Shown here: positions 1 through 10,289 of the stretch, piece by piece
How positions within the stretch are numbered: position 1 is the first letter of the stretch
How the letters are laid out: each line of letters starts with the position of its first letter
Origin: Sciurus carolinensis
Taxonomy: Eukaryota; Chordata; Mammalia; Rodentia; Sciuridae
Length of the DNA: 64,000 nucleotides
Assembly (NCBI RefSeq): GCF_902686445.1
Contig: NC_062220.1
Coordinates: 116,670,643-116,734,642, forward strand
Direction: 5' to 3'
Notes under the pieces: model-generated
The model's database searches: none
Seen by the model: the letters and a program-made list of their open reading frames with translations, nothing else
Told to the model about the DNA's origin: nothing
Position numbers and translations under genes: made by a program

Positions 1-35
1 ATTCTATAAACTTGGCCTTTAGACACACAGGTAGA

Positions 36-336
36 ATACCCGTTATCTGAAATGCTTGAGACAATAAATGTTTCAGATTTCAGAATTTTTGGATTTGAGA
101 ATATTTGCCTATTCATAATGATATATCTTGGGGATGGAAGCCAAATCTAAACATGAAATTCATTTATGTTTCTTAAACACAGAAGTCTAAAGACAATGTT
201 TTACAATATTTTTAGTGTGCCTACGTTTTCACTGTGACCCATCACATGCGGTCAGGTAAAGAGCTTTCCACTTGAGTCATGTCAGCTTACGAAAAGATTC
301 AGATTTCAGATGTTCAGATTAGGATGCACAACCTGT
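36..336. mobile_element. DNA-transposon relic, Tigger-like
   Basis: AT-rich stretch with repeated 'cagatttcag' and 'ttcagattagg' blocks and an end reading 'gatgcacaacctgtat'. This matches my memory of an old mammalian TcMar-Tigger-class non-autonomous element whose end reads ACAGGTTGAGCATCC. No transposase frame is present. The family name is from memory; a repeat library search would settle it. Confidence 0.5.
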
Positions 337-344
337 ATCTGTTC

Positions 345-955
345 ACTTCCTCCAATCCCACTGCTATTGCCCCCATTCAGGCCAACATCGTCTTGTCTGG
401 ACTGTGGAATGATTCCTAACTGCTTCTATTCCTACCTTCCCACCCTTTCACTCCACACAGAACAGTGAGAGGGTCAGATCGCTACTCCCCCACGTTCCTC
501 ACCAGCTTCCTGATGCCTTCTAATAAAACCCAAACTCCTCACCTAGCTTTACCACACCCTTTATTACCTGCGCCTTGCAACTCATTACCCATCATCTACT
601 GCCAACCACTTGCCTCAAAACTAATTAACTCACTTTCTCTTCCTGCCCTGTCCCCTCTGTCTGGAACATTCTTCCTCCAGACATTTGCATGGCTCCTTCT
701 CATTATTCAGGTCTCTGAATAACCTTCCATCAGCACCATCTGCAATAGTTCCCTCATTAGTAGTCATTTTCTACCCAGAAACCTTGATTTATTTTCTTCA
801 TAGCATTAATCACTCCCTGAAATTGGTTGTTTGGTTGTTTTCTGTCCCTTTTCACTGGAACATGAACTCTATGAGAAAAAAGAATTTCTCTTGCATTGTT
901 TGTTTCTGGCTTTCTAGTAACTAGAATAATATCTGGCAGCCACATAATAACATTG
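345..955 (+). mobile_element. L2 LINE 3' part
   Basis: Diverged L2 in sense orientation. It runs from the end of the ORF2-derived region through the typical 3' phrases 'ctggaacattcttcctcc', 'ttcttcatagcattaatcactccctgaaa' and 'gaacatgaactctatgag', and ends near 'gaatgagtgaatg'. The open frames across this stretch are remnants of L2, not host genes. Confidence 0.75.
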
Positions 956-1030
956 AATGAGTGAATGCTATTTCCTCTGTCTGGAAAGAGGAATGTTCCT
1001 GATCCAGGATTGGCTCCTTCTCCTTTAGGT

Positions 1031-1128
1031 GTTTTTTTTTTTTTTTTTTTTTTTTGGTGCTGGGGATGGAACCCAGGGCCTTGTGCTTATGAGGCAAGCA
1101 CTCTACTAACTGAGCTATCTCCCCAGCC
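1031..1128 (-). mobile_element. ID SINE (squirrel type), reversed
   Basis: Reads on the plus strand as a T-run, then 'ggtgctggggatggaaccc' and 'gagctatctccccagc', the reverse of a tRNA-derived ID element with A and B boxes. It is flanked by a perfect 11-bp target-site duplication ctcctttaggt (1020-1030 and 1129-1139), which marks a young L1-mediated insertion. Confidence 0.93.
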
Positions 1129-1229
1129 CTCCTTTAGGTTTTAAGATGAGTGTCACCCACTCTTCCCAGACTGCCTTGCCTTATTCTCTGTCTCAGCATC
1201 CTCTTTGCTACACACCACAATCTTGACTT

Positions 1230-1378
1230 TGGCCAATTAAGTTTACTTTCTTTTTTGGCTTCTCCCACTGCCCTTTATTACCACTTCTAGACTCTGCACT
1301 CCATAAATAGGGGCAATGACTGTGCAGCACAAAACCTGGCATGTGGTAAATATCCAATAAGTACTTGTTGAATGACTC
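1230..1378 (+). mobile_element. L2/MIR-like 3' end
   Basis: Contains 'cctggcatgtggtaaatatccaataagtacttgttgaatg', the common LINE2/MIR core 3' terminal phrase. Short and diverged, so family assignment is uncertain. Confidence 0.45.
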
Positions 1379-1379
1379 C

Positions 1380-2730
1380 TGCTTGTGCCTCTTAGCCCTT
1401 CCCAGGGAAATGATTCCCTGGGGGGCATCCTATCAGTCCCCTAAAGGGGGTCTGGCCCTAGTCTCCTCTGACTTCCAGGAGCTGCAGCCTTCACCTCACT
1501 AGATCACTGAGGTTCCCTGAACTTAATATGATCTGGATATCTGACTTTGAAGAAATGAAAGAGACCCAGGTAGAAAGAGGGAGGACTGTTATCCCTGGGG
1601 TATGACTACCCATTCCCCTACCTCCCTCACCCGAGGTTATCAGAACCCTCCTCCTAACAAGGTCTCAAGAGCCCACCCAGGTTGGGCTGAGGGAGGGTTT
1701 CTGACCTATGAGGTCCAGCTACCACCCTCCTCAGCACCTACTCCAACCTCCACTAGTTTGGGCATACAGTGTCAAAAAGAGCCTATTCCCATCCCTACTC
1801 TGTGGCTGAATAGAGTTCTACAGTGTCCTTACAGGGAATTTCAGATAAAGGATGTTCTACCTGTATATCTCTAGGCCAATTTTCCTTTCACTCAAGTCTA
1901 AGGCTTTAGAGATTATGGAACACAAGCTCCTCACTATTACAGAAGCCCAGAGAGGAACAAGAACTTACCCAGGGCCCCACAGCCAAGTCCAGAACCCTAG
2001 GCTCCTGTGGGTGAAGGAAACAGGTCACAGTCTCCTCTGAAGCTCAGGGATTCAGGCCACCCTACCTTTTTTTTTCCTTCCATCTTCTTCCCTCACCTCA
2101 GTAAAACAAGTTCAGCGATAAACTCCACACCTGGGCTTTCAACTTCGTGGACTCATTTCCAACTGATAGTACAGGGCAACATAGGAGAGAAGGTAACAGG
2201 TTATGAAGCTTGTTTCCCCCACTTGAAAAAGGTACATGGTAACACTTAGGTCCAGATCAGTTGTACCTTGCACAAAGATTCACAGTGAGGCAGAAACTGG
2301 GAATCTTGTCTCCAGCTCAGGTCCAGACCCCAGGGTGCCTGAATCTCCTAGGAGTCCCAATCCATAGTCTCTCCCAGGTCAGAATCCCACTACAGAGTAA
2401 AGAGTTAAACTTGGAAGCATCTCCCAGCTTAGACACCTGCAAAGTGTGGGCCTCATCTTTTCCACTGCAGCTCTACTGCCCCAAGTGCCAGCTCAGGATC
2501 TTGTCAGCATCATTGTCCACTCATCTCCAGGGACTGGAAGATCCTGAAGGCAGGGGTGGGGTTGGGGGCTGCGGCAGGGAACAGGGCCTAGGTTCCACAT
2601 ATTTCTTCCCTTCATCAACCACAAGAGCCCTTCACACCCTCCCTGTTTCCAGGGCAAGAACATCAGGACACAGGTGACAAGGGTATGAATGGCCAGCTGA
2701 CCACCCGGCAAAAAAACTCAACCACTGAAG
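1380..2730. other. Unassigned intergenic DNA
   Basis: No gene recognised. Short open frames on both strands have no domain, splice pattern or family resemblance. A MIR-like reversed fragment may lie at about 1895-2000 ('cagagaggaacaagaacttacccagggccccacagcc'). The rest is moderately GC-rich single-copy-looking DNA. Confidence 0.5.
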
Positions 2731-2732
2731 GA

Positions 2733-2905
2733 CTGATGTGACCAACGGGCTGATGTGCTGACTGACTGGCAGAATGGTTGCACTAACTGGCAGGATAGCT
2801 GACAAGATTGACTGACAGGATGACTAGATTTCCTCACGGGGCTAACTGGCAATCTGACTAGATTGACTGACAGGATGAAGACAGGGGTGGTTAGCAGGTT
2901 GGCTG
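2733..2905. repeat. Degenerate minisatellite (GACTGACAGGATGA-like unit)
   Basis: The motif 'tgactgacaggatga' recurs, with the variants 'ctgactgactggcagaatgg', 'taactggcaggatagctgac', 'gattgactgacaggatgac' and 'gattgactgacaggatgaag'. Units of about 20-45 bp are imperfectly repeated over about 170 bp. Purine-rich on the plus strand. No coding sense. Confidence 0.7.
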
Positions 2906-2979
2906 GCAGGTGTTCCAGAGACTGCCAGCCTCTCAACCTCAGTCCCCTCCTTCTCCCACTTCATGCCAAGTCACCACGA

Positions 2980-3460
2980 GGCTCCTCCCACCACCAAAGG
3001 GTTCCAGAACCAACGGGTGCAAGTTGGGAGACTGGGGACCACGGCTCGCTCCAGGGGCTGTTACAGCCCCTCCGCAGCTCCAAGGTGTCACTCCGTAGCC
3101 AAGCGAGGAAGGAAGGGGCTGGTAGATGGGCGACGGTAGGTGTAGGCGTAGTTGTGTATGGGCGGGGCTAGTGGTGGGGAATTGACCGGAGCAAAGGGGC
3201 GGGACGGGGCGGAGCGCCACAGTAGACCTTTTTGCTCAACATCTCCTCTATTCCCTCCCTCCTTTCCTCTCACCCTGGACCTTCTCCTCCTTGCCTGTCC
3301 CCTTAGGAGCATGAATCGCCCTGAAGACCTGTCCGGTCACCTGATACGGTGAAAGAAGTTTCTGGCTTTCCCCAGTAATCCCTGGCGGCCGGGGTAACCG
3401 GATCGCTCCAGGGACCCTGTAGGAAAAGGGAGTGCAGGACTTTTGGGCGCCAGGTGGGTG
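2980..3460. promoter_or_regulatory. Small GC-box/CpG-enriched island
   Basis: GC content and CpG frequency are clearly above the flanks. Sp1-type GC boxes are at 3160-3168 (GGGCGGGGC), about 3197-3204 (GGGCGGGA) and 3206-3215 (GGGGCGGAGC), followed by a pyrimidine-rich tract (3240-3305). No TATA element. It could be a CpG-island promoter of a non-coding transcript or an enhancer; no known gene is recognised beside it. Confidence 0.45.
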
Positions 3461-3924
3461 GCAGAGTATTTACAGGAATGAAAAGCCTGTCACCCCTTTA
3501 GAAAACCTTGAGGACTCTATAAAAGTGGGGGGGGGGGTCCTAAGTGAGCCGGTGGGGACAGAGGCCAGAGGAAATTTTACTGTTTCTATAATTGAGCCCC
3601 AAATTACGCCTCACCCTCACTTGCTCCCTTCCTCGGTGCCGCTGGGCCTCAGCAACTCTCCTGCAAACTCACCGGCCAACCTGACAGCCAGTCGGGAACG
3701 TGGTGGGCACCACCGAGCCCGCTAGGTGGCAGCAAAGGCCTGAAAAAATGGGACAGATTGGTGCATCCCCTGCGAATCCAGAAAGGTCAGAAAAGATGTG
3801 GAACCCCTTCCCAAAGGAGAGAACTTAGGTCCACAATGGCAGGGATATCCTCACATTAGGAAGTGACTTTCTGCCCCAGGAGAAAAGGAAACAAGGCAAA
3901 GAGGGAATAGGCTGAGAGGATACG
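3460..3924. other. Unassigned intergenic DNA
   Basis: Nothing recognised beyond a short G-run at 3529-3538. The GC content falls back to background by about 3730. Confidence 0.4.
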
Positions 3925-4105
3925 ATAGCACAGTTCAGAGCACAGGTAGACTCATACCTGCCATCCAGATAGTGGCAGTCTCCTAGTATCTGAAACTGAG
4001 TTACTTTACCTATAAAGTTAGGGACAAGAAGGATACCTGCTTGCCAGATGTTTGAGCATGGAAATCCCTTAGCTCAATGTCTGGCATGCAGTGACTCAGT
4101 AGTCA
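3925..4105 (+). mobile_element. MIR SINE
   Basis: Diverged MIR in sense orientation: 'cacagttcagagcacaggtagactcatacctgcc', then 'tctgaaactgagttactttacctataaagttaggg' and the tail 'gtctggcatgcagtgactcagtagtcacattaataaatg'. Confidence 0.7.
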
Positions 4106-4144
4106 CATTAATAAATGTAAAACAAGACCATGCCTGGCTGGCAT

Positions 4145-4522
4145 CTGAGTGTGATATCTCTTGACATTAATGTCAACTTGGATAGGTACAGGCCAAAGTT
4201 ATTCCATCAAATACCTCCAGTGAAGTTTTTTTTTGTTGTTTTTTTGTTTGTTTATTTTAAGATTTAAATAATGTCCATTATCAACTGACTTTAAGAGGGT
4301 GTCTCCTAAGTAATCTGAGTGAGTCTGATGCAATCAGTTGAAAAGCCTTAAAATCAGATCTGAGCTTTCCCTGTAGCAGCTTCAGCCCTTAGCAAGAGTT
4401 CCAGTCTGCACTTACTGATTTCAGACCTAACCATCCACCAAATCACTCAGATCAGCTCCTTGCAATAAATTATGTACATCCTACTGGTGCTGTTTCTCTG
4501 GTTGAACCCTGACTAATACATT
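4145..4522 (+). mobile_element. Ancient LTR-like interspersed repeat
   Basis: Begins near 'tgacattaatgtcaacttggat' and ends 'ctgtttctctggttgaaccctgactaataca', the common end of an old mammalian repeat that I think is an ERVL-class LTR. No retroviral coding sequence is attached. Exact family not certain. Confidence 0.5.
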
Positions 4523-4528
4523 GAGGAA

Positions 4529-4530
<2 letters not shown>

Positions 4531-4566
<36 letters not shown>

Positions 4567-4572
4567 GTGTGT
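4531..4572 (+). repeat. (GT)n microsatellite
   Basis: About 21 GT units with one GC interruption, directly after the LTR-like repeat. Confidence 0.98.
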
Positions 4573-5060
4573 CCAGGCCTATAATCTTCACATTTATTCA
4601 TTCCTTTTTAAGCCCCAGGAAAAATTGTGCCTTTGGGAGTCCAACAGTTAGAGGCTATAACAAAACCATGGTCATTTATTGTTAGGGCTGGGCATAGAAC
4701 TTTGAGATAAGGCACAGGTCCCCTTCTACCACCCCTGTCCCCAGGCCTCAGCCTCATGGATGTAACCTGCTAGTTTCCATCCTTTCTTTATAGTCACCTC
4801 TTCCCAAGGGAGGCAAGGCTCATCCTTTCTCCAGTAATGGATGTAGGATTGGGAATGAGGGCTATGAACCATGCTGTGTCCCTGGGAGCCAGCTGGTGAG
4901 GAGGAGGCTTCTCAGCAACCAACTTGCCTGTATGTCTCTGTATCGTGCCTCCCCCACCTCCATCCCACAGGCCCATGTGTCATGCACAAGCCCACACCTC
5001 TTGCCCTCCCATCTTACTTTTAATAGTCACTCACATTCATCAATTACATTTTATGTTGGA
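4573..5060. other. Unassigned intergenic DNA
   Basis: No gene, clear repeat or strong motif recognised. Confidence 0.4.
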
Positions 5061-5061
5061 G

Positions 5062-5165
5062 CATCATGCCACACCCTTTACTTATCTCATTTAATCTCAC
5101 CACAACCTGTGGGATGGGAATTATTACTGTCATCATCTCATTTTACAGATGAGGGAGATAAAGCA
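5062..5165 (-). mobile_element. MIR SINE fragment, reversed
   Basis: 'atctcatttaatctcaccacaacctgtgggatggg' and 'ctcattttacagatgagggag' are the reversed 3' half of MIR. Confidence 0.8.
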
Positions 5166-5414
5166 CCTCTTCCACCTTCCCCTGGTAGAACCTTCCAGGT
5201 GGTCTGAGAACATCTGTGGCAGAGAAAATACAGCTCTGATGTGAAACTCTGTCAAACCGAAGGGTTTCATCACTTCTCAAGCCCTCTGTTTGCTCCTCGG
5301 CCCACATGGTGATGGTGAAGAATGAGGAGATGGCTGATCTAAGAGCGTGTGGGGCCTTATAGGCACCTGGCTTCCCTTCCTTTTACCAGGAAACTGACGA
5401 GGCTGATGAAAAGT

Positions 5415-5560
5415 CATCCGGTGGGAAAACAGTGGGCTCGTGAGTCAGTAAGCCTGAGTTTGAGACCTGGTGCTGCTGCCTGCAAGTATGAGGTCTTCAG
5501 CAGTTTCTACAATCTATCTAGGAATTGGTTTACTCATCTGCAAGATAGGCCAACGAGGGC
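5415..5560 (+). mobile_element. MIR SINE
   Basis: Sense MIR: 'gtgagtcagtaagcctgagtttgagacctggtgctgctgcc' followed by 'ggtttactcatctgcaagatagg'. Confidence 0.75.
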
Positions 5561-5879
5561 CTAGGGACACAGTCAAACAGCATTAATTTGCACACATTGA
5601 TCTCTTCACCTTTATTAGGGGCCTGGTGACAATGAAGACCCCACTGTAAATATAAGAGATTGCCATTGTTACTGCTGAACGATCGTGCCTCACCATCTCT
5701 ACTCTGCCCCTAAACAAATAAACAATTTATTCGTACCAAGGTACAGCATTTTGAGGGGTACTCCGTTCCAAACCTGACCCTGCGAATGTAAGCCTCTGTA
5801 AATATCGGCACCTCTCTTACTTTGGCCTAGTCCCAGTCCTGCCCCACCACCCTCATCTGAAGGGACAGCAGTATCTCTC

Positions 5880-6620
5880 CTCTACCCCAAATCACTCACA
5901 CCAGGAACCTGAGTTTCAGCTGAGTCCTTCCTTGCCCTCACCCTTATCCATTCCTTCAGCAAATCATGTCAGCTCCACATCCCAAATACACTCCATCTCA
6001 GAGTCACCACTAACGTCCCCACCACCCAAAATCCCTCCTAGACAAACTGCTCTCCCAGTGTGCTCCACACAACAGACAGCCAGGGTGAGATTCTTAACAA
6101 TGCCAACAGGATCTTGTTGCTTGCTGCTCAAAATCCTCCCACAGGGCTTCCCAGTGTTGGGAAAACGGAGGCCAAAGTTCTAACCTCCAAGGTCTTGCGA
6201 GGCTTAGTCCCTGCTGCTCTGCCCTCTCAACTTTCAGCTCCCTCTTGGTTTTTGCTTGGCCTCCCTACCTTCCTTTCCGTTCTGGATATTCCGCATGCTC
6301 TCTTTGCACATGCTCTCTTTGCCAATCTTCTTCCCAACTCAGCCCCACCCAACTGCCTTCCACAGGGCTTATGGACTCTCTTGCCCAAGCTGCTTCCTGT
6401 AACTTTTGTTAGATGTCCCTGGAGTTTGGCACTTTCCCTTTTGAACATTATATGCAGTCCACAGCATGCATTTGGGTGACTGTGGGATTACCCTCACCCC
6501 AACACACAGTACACACACAATTATATACTTTATTAGAAGCTGGGCTGGTTTTGTTCACTATGGTATTCCCAATATCTCCACACAGCAAATGCTGAATCAC
6601 TGCTTGTTGGATGAGTCATG
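5880..6620 (+). mobile_element. L2 LINE, ORF2 3' region to 3' end
   Basis: Long sense L2 segment. It carries phrases such as 'cttgttgcttgctgctcaaaatcctcccacagggcttccc', 'cttcccaactcagcccc' and the terminal 'gtattcccaatatctccacacagcaaatgctgaatcactgcttgttggatgagt'. The ORF2-derived frame is broken by many stops. Explains the open frames on both strands here. Confidence 0.75.
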
Positions 6621-6964
6621 GGTGAGGGAAAGAAGCTAGGCAGCTGCATGATTATGGGCAGGGGGTCACAACCCTTGATTTGCTTGGGGAGATCCAGTGT
6701 TCATTTGTTATCCCTGAATAATAATAATGGTGCCCTTGTTCACTTTCAAGTATTCCAATTTGGTGACAAGTTACATGATCTTCCCAGTTGTAGGAAAGGA
6801 GAGGGTTCTGTTCTTTTTCAGCCTCACAGTGGTTCCCACTTTTCCCCAAAAAGGCCAAAGCTTCTTGCTCCTGAGATATTTTTCTTCTTTTAATATTCTT
6901 CCTGCTTTGCTTCCAACCCCCAGAAATATATAAGAATTCTGTTTGCCCATTTCTCTGTCCTCCT

Positions 6965-7065
6965 GGAGTGTTGCCATGGTGATTGGATGATGTCACTGCC
7001 CTGGAAACAGTTGCCTAGGAGATGAGTGATGTCATTTCCAGAAGATGATTCCCATGGTAACTATC
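6965..7065 (+). promoter_or_regulatory. Candidate RFX / CCAAT / CRE motif cluster
   Basis: In 100 bp the sequence holds an X-box-like GTTGCCATGGTGAT (6970-6983), an inverted CCAAT box ATTGG (6982-6986), a CRE-like TGATGTCA (6988-6995), a second X-like GTTGCCTAGGAGAT (7010-7023), a second TGATGTCA (7027-7034) and CCATGGTAAC (7052-7061). RFX factors bind such X-boxes, CREB/ATF the CRE and NF-Y the CCAAT. Function is inferred from motifs only. Confidence 0.45.
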
Positions 7066-7524
7066 TGGGTAGAATGTGGGATAGCCAGGAAAGTGAAGAG
7101 TGTGGAGTTCAGATGCAGAAGGGACAAATGTGAAGAGTGGAAGGAAAAGGGGAAGAGAGGAGAAGTGCAGGGGAAAAGACCAAGAATAGGATGTGGACCA
7201 CCCCAGAGCAGTTGAAAATAATACAGAATTACAAAATCTCAGAAATGGAAGTTCCCAGAGACCACCAAAGCAACAACCTCACTTTTTATAGACACTTCCA
7301 AGAGGCCAGGACTTGCTCCAGATCATAATACCAATTTACAAATAATGTTAGAGACAAGACTTCAGTTGTTTTGTACAGCTCATCAGTAGATTTGGGTGGG
7401 GAAATAAAGGATTCTTTTTGGTCATTTCTTTTTAAAAAAATTCTGGCCTCAAATTAGTTAATTATTCATAATTTCAAGAATTTCTTATTATGCCTTGTGT
7501 GTTAGACCTGGAGAGGAACTTAGT
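7066..7524. other. Unassigned intergenic DNA
   Basis: Purine-rich start (7130-7180) then AT-rich DNA. A MIR-like reversed piece may lie near 7250-7340. No gene recognised. Confidence 0.4.
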
Positions 7525-8130
7525 TGACACTTTCACTCTTTGCTTTTTACTTTTTATCCCCCACTAGAGTGTTAACCCTAGGAAAACAAGACTCCTGTCA
7601 ATTTACCAAGGTATCTCCAGCCACCCACCCAAGATGTACCATGTAGTAGCAGTTCAATGGGATTATTGCATAAACAAAGGAGTGATAAATGCCATTTTGT
7701 AGTACAGACCCAAAGAACCGATCCCAGAAAGGGTCATACAGAAACTGACAGGATTTCATAGACTGAATTTGGATAGAACAAGAGAAGAAACCCATTCCAG
7801 AGGGAGAGTAAGGACTTGAGCAAAAACATGAAAGCAGATTGAAAAAGTTGGATGCAGCTAGAGAGAAATTTCAACTAGTGGTACTTGAGTCCATATTAAG
7901 CTACAATTGTCATTGTAGCACTTTCTGAAGCAAAGGAGCTCCAAGTCTTAGGAGAAAGAAAAGCATTAAGGTCCCTATTACAGGATATGCCTAGGAATAG
8001 GAGTAGTACCCATCTGGCTGAAGGAATCAATAAAGTAGAAAGTAAGTAATCTCTCCCCTTTGAACTGCTGTGTGACTGTGGTTGTCTTTGCATTCTTCTT
8101 CTAAATTGTACATATTGAAAGCAACATAGT
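7525..8130. mobile_element. L2-like fragments
   Basis: 7525-7680 resembles an L2 3' end ('actagagtgttaaccctaggaaaacaagactcctgtc'). 7770-7905 resembles L2 in the other orientation ('cattccagagggagagtaaggacttgagcaaaaacatgaaag'). Diverged, so the borders are soft. Confidence 0.4.
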
Positions 8131-8150
8131 ATCAAAAAGAACGAGGATCC

Positions 8151-8335
8151 TAAACCAGGCATGGTGGTGCATGCCTGCAATCCCAGCTACTCAAGAGGCT
8201 CAGGTCTCAGAAATTTAGTGAGACCGACCCTGCCTCAATTTTTTTTTTTTTAAAAGGTGGGGAAGTTGGGAATATAGTTCAGAGGTAGAGTACCTCTGGG
8301 TTCAATCTCCAGTACCATTAAAATAAAGGACCTTG
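8151..8335 (+). mobile_element. MEN-type SINE (B1 half + ID half)
   Basis: B1-like half 'ccaggcatggtggtgcatgcctgcaatcccagctactcaagaggc', an A/T linker, then an ID half 'agttcagaggtagagtacctctgggttcaatctccag'. This dimeric structure is characteristic of sciurid genomes and supports the host assignment. Confidence 0.85.
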
Positions 8336-8480
8336 AAGTCCTGCACAAAGATGTTCTTCCACTTCCTGTCTGACCTCAGGAAAGTCACTTTTTCTGAGCC
8401 TTGTAATTGGAGCTACAACTTAATTCACAAGAGTATTAATTTTTAATTTAAAATCCCACTCAGCAAGGTGACCAGCCCAC
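8336..8480 (+). mobile_element. MIR-like fragment
   Basis: 'ctgacctcaggaaagtcactttttctgagccttgtaattggagc' resembles the central MIR core. Confidence 0.5.
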
Positions 8481-8861
8481 AGAGAATAGAAAATGTTATT
8501 TACCCTTCCCTTTCTGGTATAGTTTCTGTACTCCAGAATGAAATAGGAGTTGAACTTTAGGAATGAGTTTGACAATGGATTCCTTCAATCTTTAGCTCAT
8601 CCAACCTTGATAGGTGCCATAAGGCCTATAGTCCAGTGGAGGTGACAACATGCTGAATAACTTAGAATAATAACAAAGACTGATCTAAAGTTACCTAGCA
8701 GTTCAAAGGAAAGAGGAAGCTTCCAGCCAGATCAGAGAATTGCAAAAGAAAGTATTTCATTAGGTCTTGAAGGAAGAATTCCTAGGACTAATTTTTTCCA
8801 GATGGCGATCAAAATACCCATGACACAATAGAAATAGCTTTGAAGTAGGACAGCCCATCTT

Positions 8862-8945
8862 TTTTATGTTGCTCAGGCTGGCCTCAAACTCCTAGGCTCA
8901 AGTGATTCTCCTGCTTTACAGTCATGCACCACCATACCCAGCATA
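8862..8945 (-). mobile_element. B1-like SINE fragment, reversed
   Basis: 'gttgctcaggctggcctcaaactcctaggctcaagtgattctcctgc' and 'catgcaccaccatacccagc' are a reversed 7SL-derived SINE. Confidence 0.85.
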
Positions 8946-8954
8946 ATAACCCCA

Positions 8955-9105
8955 GTTTTGATATTCAGTTTTACCTCTTAGTAGCCATATACTGTAAGCC
9001 ACATCTGGTATGTGATTTCTTATTTAAAAAATAGATTAATATTCCTATCTTCCAGGGTCACTGTAGATTCAGAGACCATGAAAATAAAGTGCCCAGAACA
9101 TAGTT
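8955..9105 (+). mobile_element. MIR-like fragment
   Basis: 'cttagtagccatatactgtaagcc' through 'gtgcccagaacatag' follows the MIR core-to-3' order. Confidence 0.5.
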
Positions 9106-9560
9106 ATGTATTTGAAATAGTGGTTTTCATCAGTCAACCTAACTATTGGGCTTTATAACAGAAGATGATTAAGTCCCACCATAGTATTGATGCTTTAATC
9201 ATAGTGTTGATGCTTGCTTGGTAGTTGGATTTCCTGAGAACTGAGGATCCCCTCAAACTCTATAGGACATATATCCTCTAAGGCTGTGTGCAAGTAATGC
9301 ATGGAGAACCTAACAGGCCAAACACAGCCTACTTCATCTAGAGCCAGGACTTGGGCTCCCTCTTTTCAAGTGATTTTAGATAACCAAGTCATTTATCTGA
9401 TAAAAGCTCCATAATTAAGAACCCTATCGATTCTCCAAACAAGGAAATGGATATTTGAGCAGGGCTTGAGGAGCTACTGGAAATATGAAGTCACCAATTT
9501 GAACAGACTTTCCTAAGTACAATGTCTTTATTTCTAAGTGAAAACATTAAAAGCAATGAA
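9106..9560. other. Unassigned intergenic DNA
   Basis: AT-rich; no gene or clear repeat recognised. Confidence 0.4.
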
Positions 9561-9563
9561 AGC

Positions 9564-9662
9564 AGGCTGTGATGTAGCCTAAGTGGTAGAGTGCCTGCCT
9601 AACTTGCCTAAGGCCCTGGGTTCCCCATGTAGCACCAGAAAAATGAACAACAAAAAAATCCA
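9564..9662 (+). mobile_element. ID SINE
   Basis: 'ggctgtgatgtagcctaagtggtagagtgcctgcctaacttgcctaaggccctgggttcc', then an A-rich tail. Diverged from consensus. Confidence 0.85.
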
Positions 9663-9754
9663 AAGCATTGAAACTGTCCTCAGAATCTAAGTGTCACATT
9701 TTTTTTTTTTTCTAGTTTCAATCCAAAGGGCATAGCACAGTAAAAAGAAGCATG

Positions 9755-9890
9755 AACAAGGATTTAGTGGATCTGAATGCTATTCTAGGTTGTCCCTAAT
9801 TTTGCTGTGACCTAAAAAAGCTACTTTATTTCCTTGGACTTAGTTTACCTTGACCTCTTTATCAAAAGTAGAAATCCCTTCCAGGTTTGA
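9755..9890 (+). mobile_element. MIR SINE
   Basis: 'ggatctgaatgctattctagg' to 'gacttagtttaccttgacctctttatcaaaagtag' follows MIR. Confidence 0.55.
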
Positions 9891-10139
9891 GCTACATGCA
9901 ATTTATATAGCTTCCTTCTAAGTTCTCTCAAGGAAGTCCATTAATCTCTGATGGGGCTACATTTTAATTATGTATATTCCTACCGTATGCCCAATTTCCA
10001 GACCAAAGGTGTCTTACAGTACTTGGAGCTGAAACATAATACAAACCCTACCCTTGAAAAAGAGGGACACAAGACCCAGAAGTAGCATAGCTTGCCAAGG
10101 CAGTCCAGAGCCTTGAGGTCATGGCTGTGCAAGAACCCA

Positions 10140-10285
10140 CCGGAGGGTAGTTAGAACTCAACCACAAGTGTTGAGTGGAGGTTGTTCTCTGTGGTTTACC
10201 AGCTGTATGAATTCTAGAGATCATATTCTTGCAACTCAGCTTCCTTACCAGTAAAGTGGGGACAAAACCTTTTAGAAGATGGGTG
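10140..10285 (+). mobile_element. MIR-like fragment
   Basis: 'caactcagcttccttaccagtaaagtggggacaaaa' matches the MIR core ('cagtttcctcatctgtaaaatgggg'). Confidence 0.55.
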
Positions 10286-10289
10286 TGAA

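Noticed and set aside
1031..1128. tRNA-like A and B boxes in this and the other ID/MEN elements
   Set aside because: They belong to tRNA-derived SINEs with A tails and target-site duplications, not to functional tRNA genes.
3311..3352. 13-codon frame MNRPEDLSGHLIR
   Set aside because: Too short and unknown to call as coding; kept only as part of the GC-island finding.
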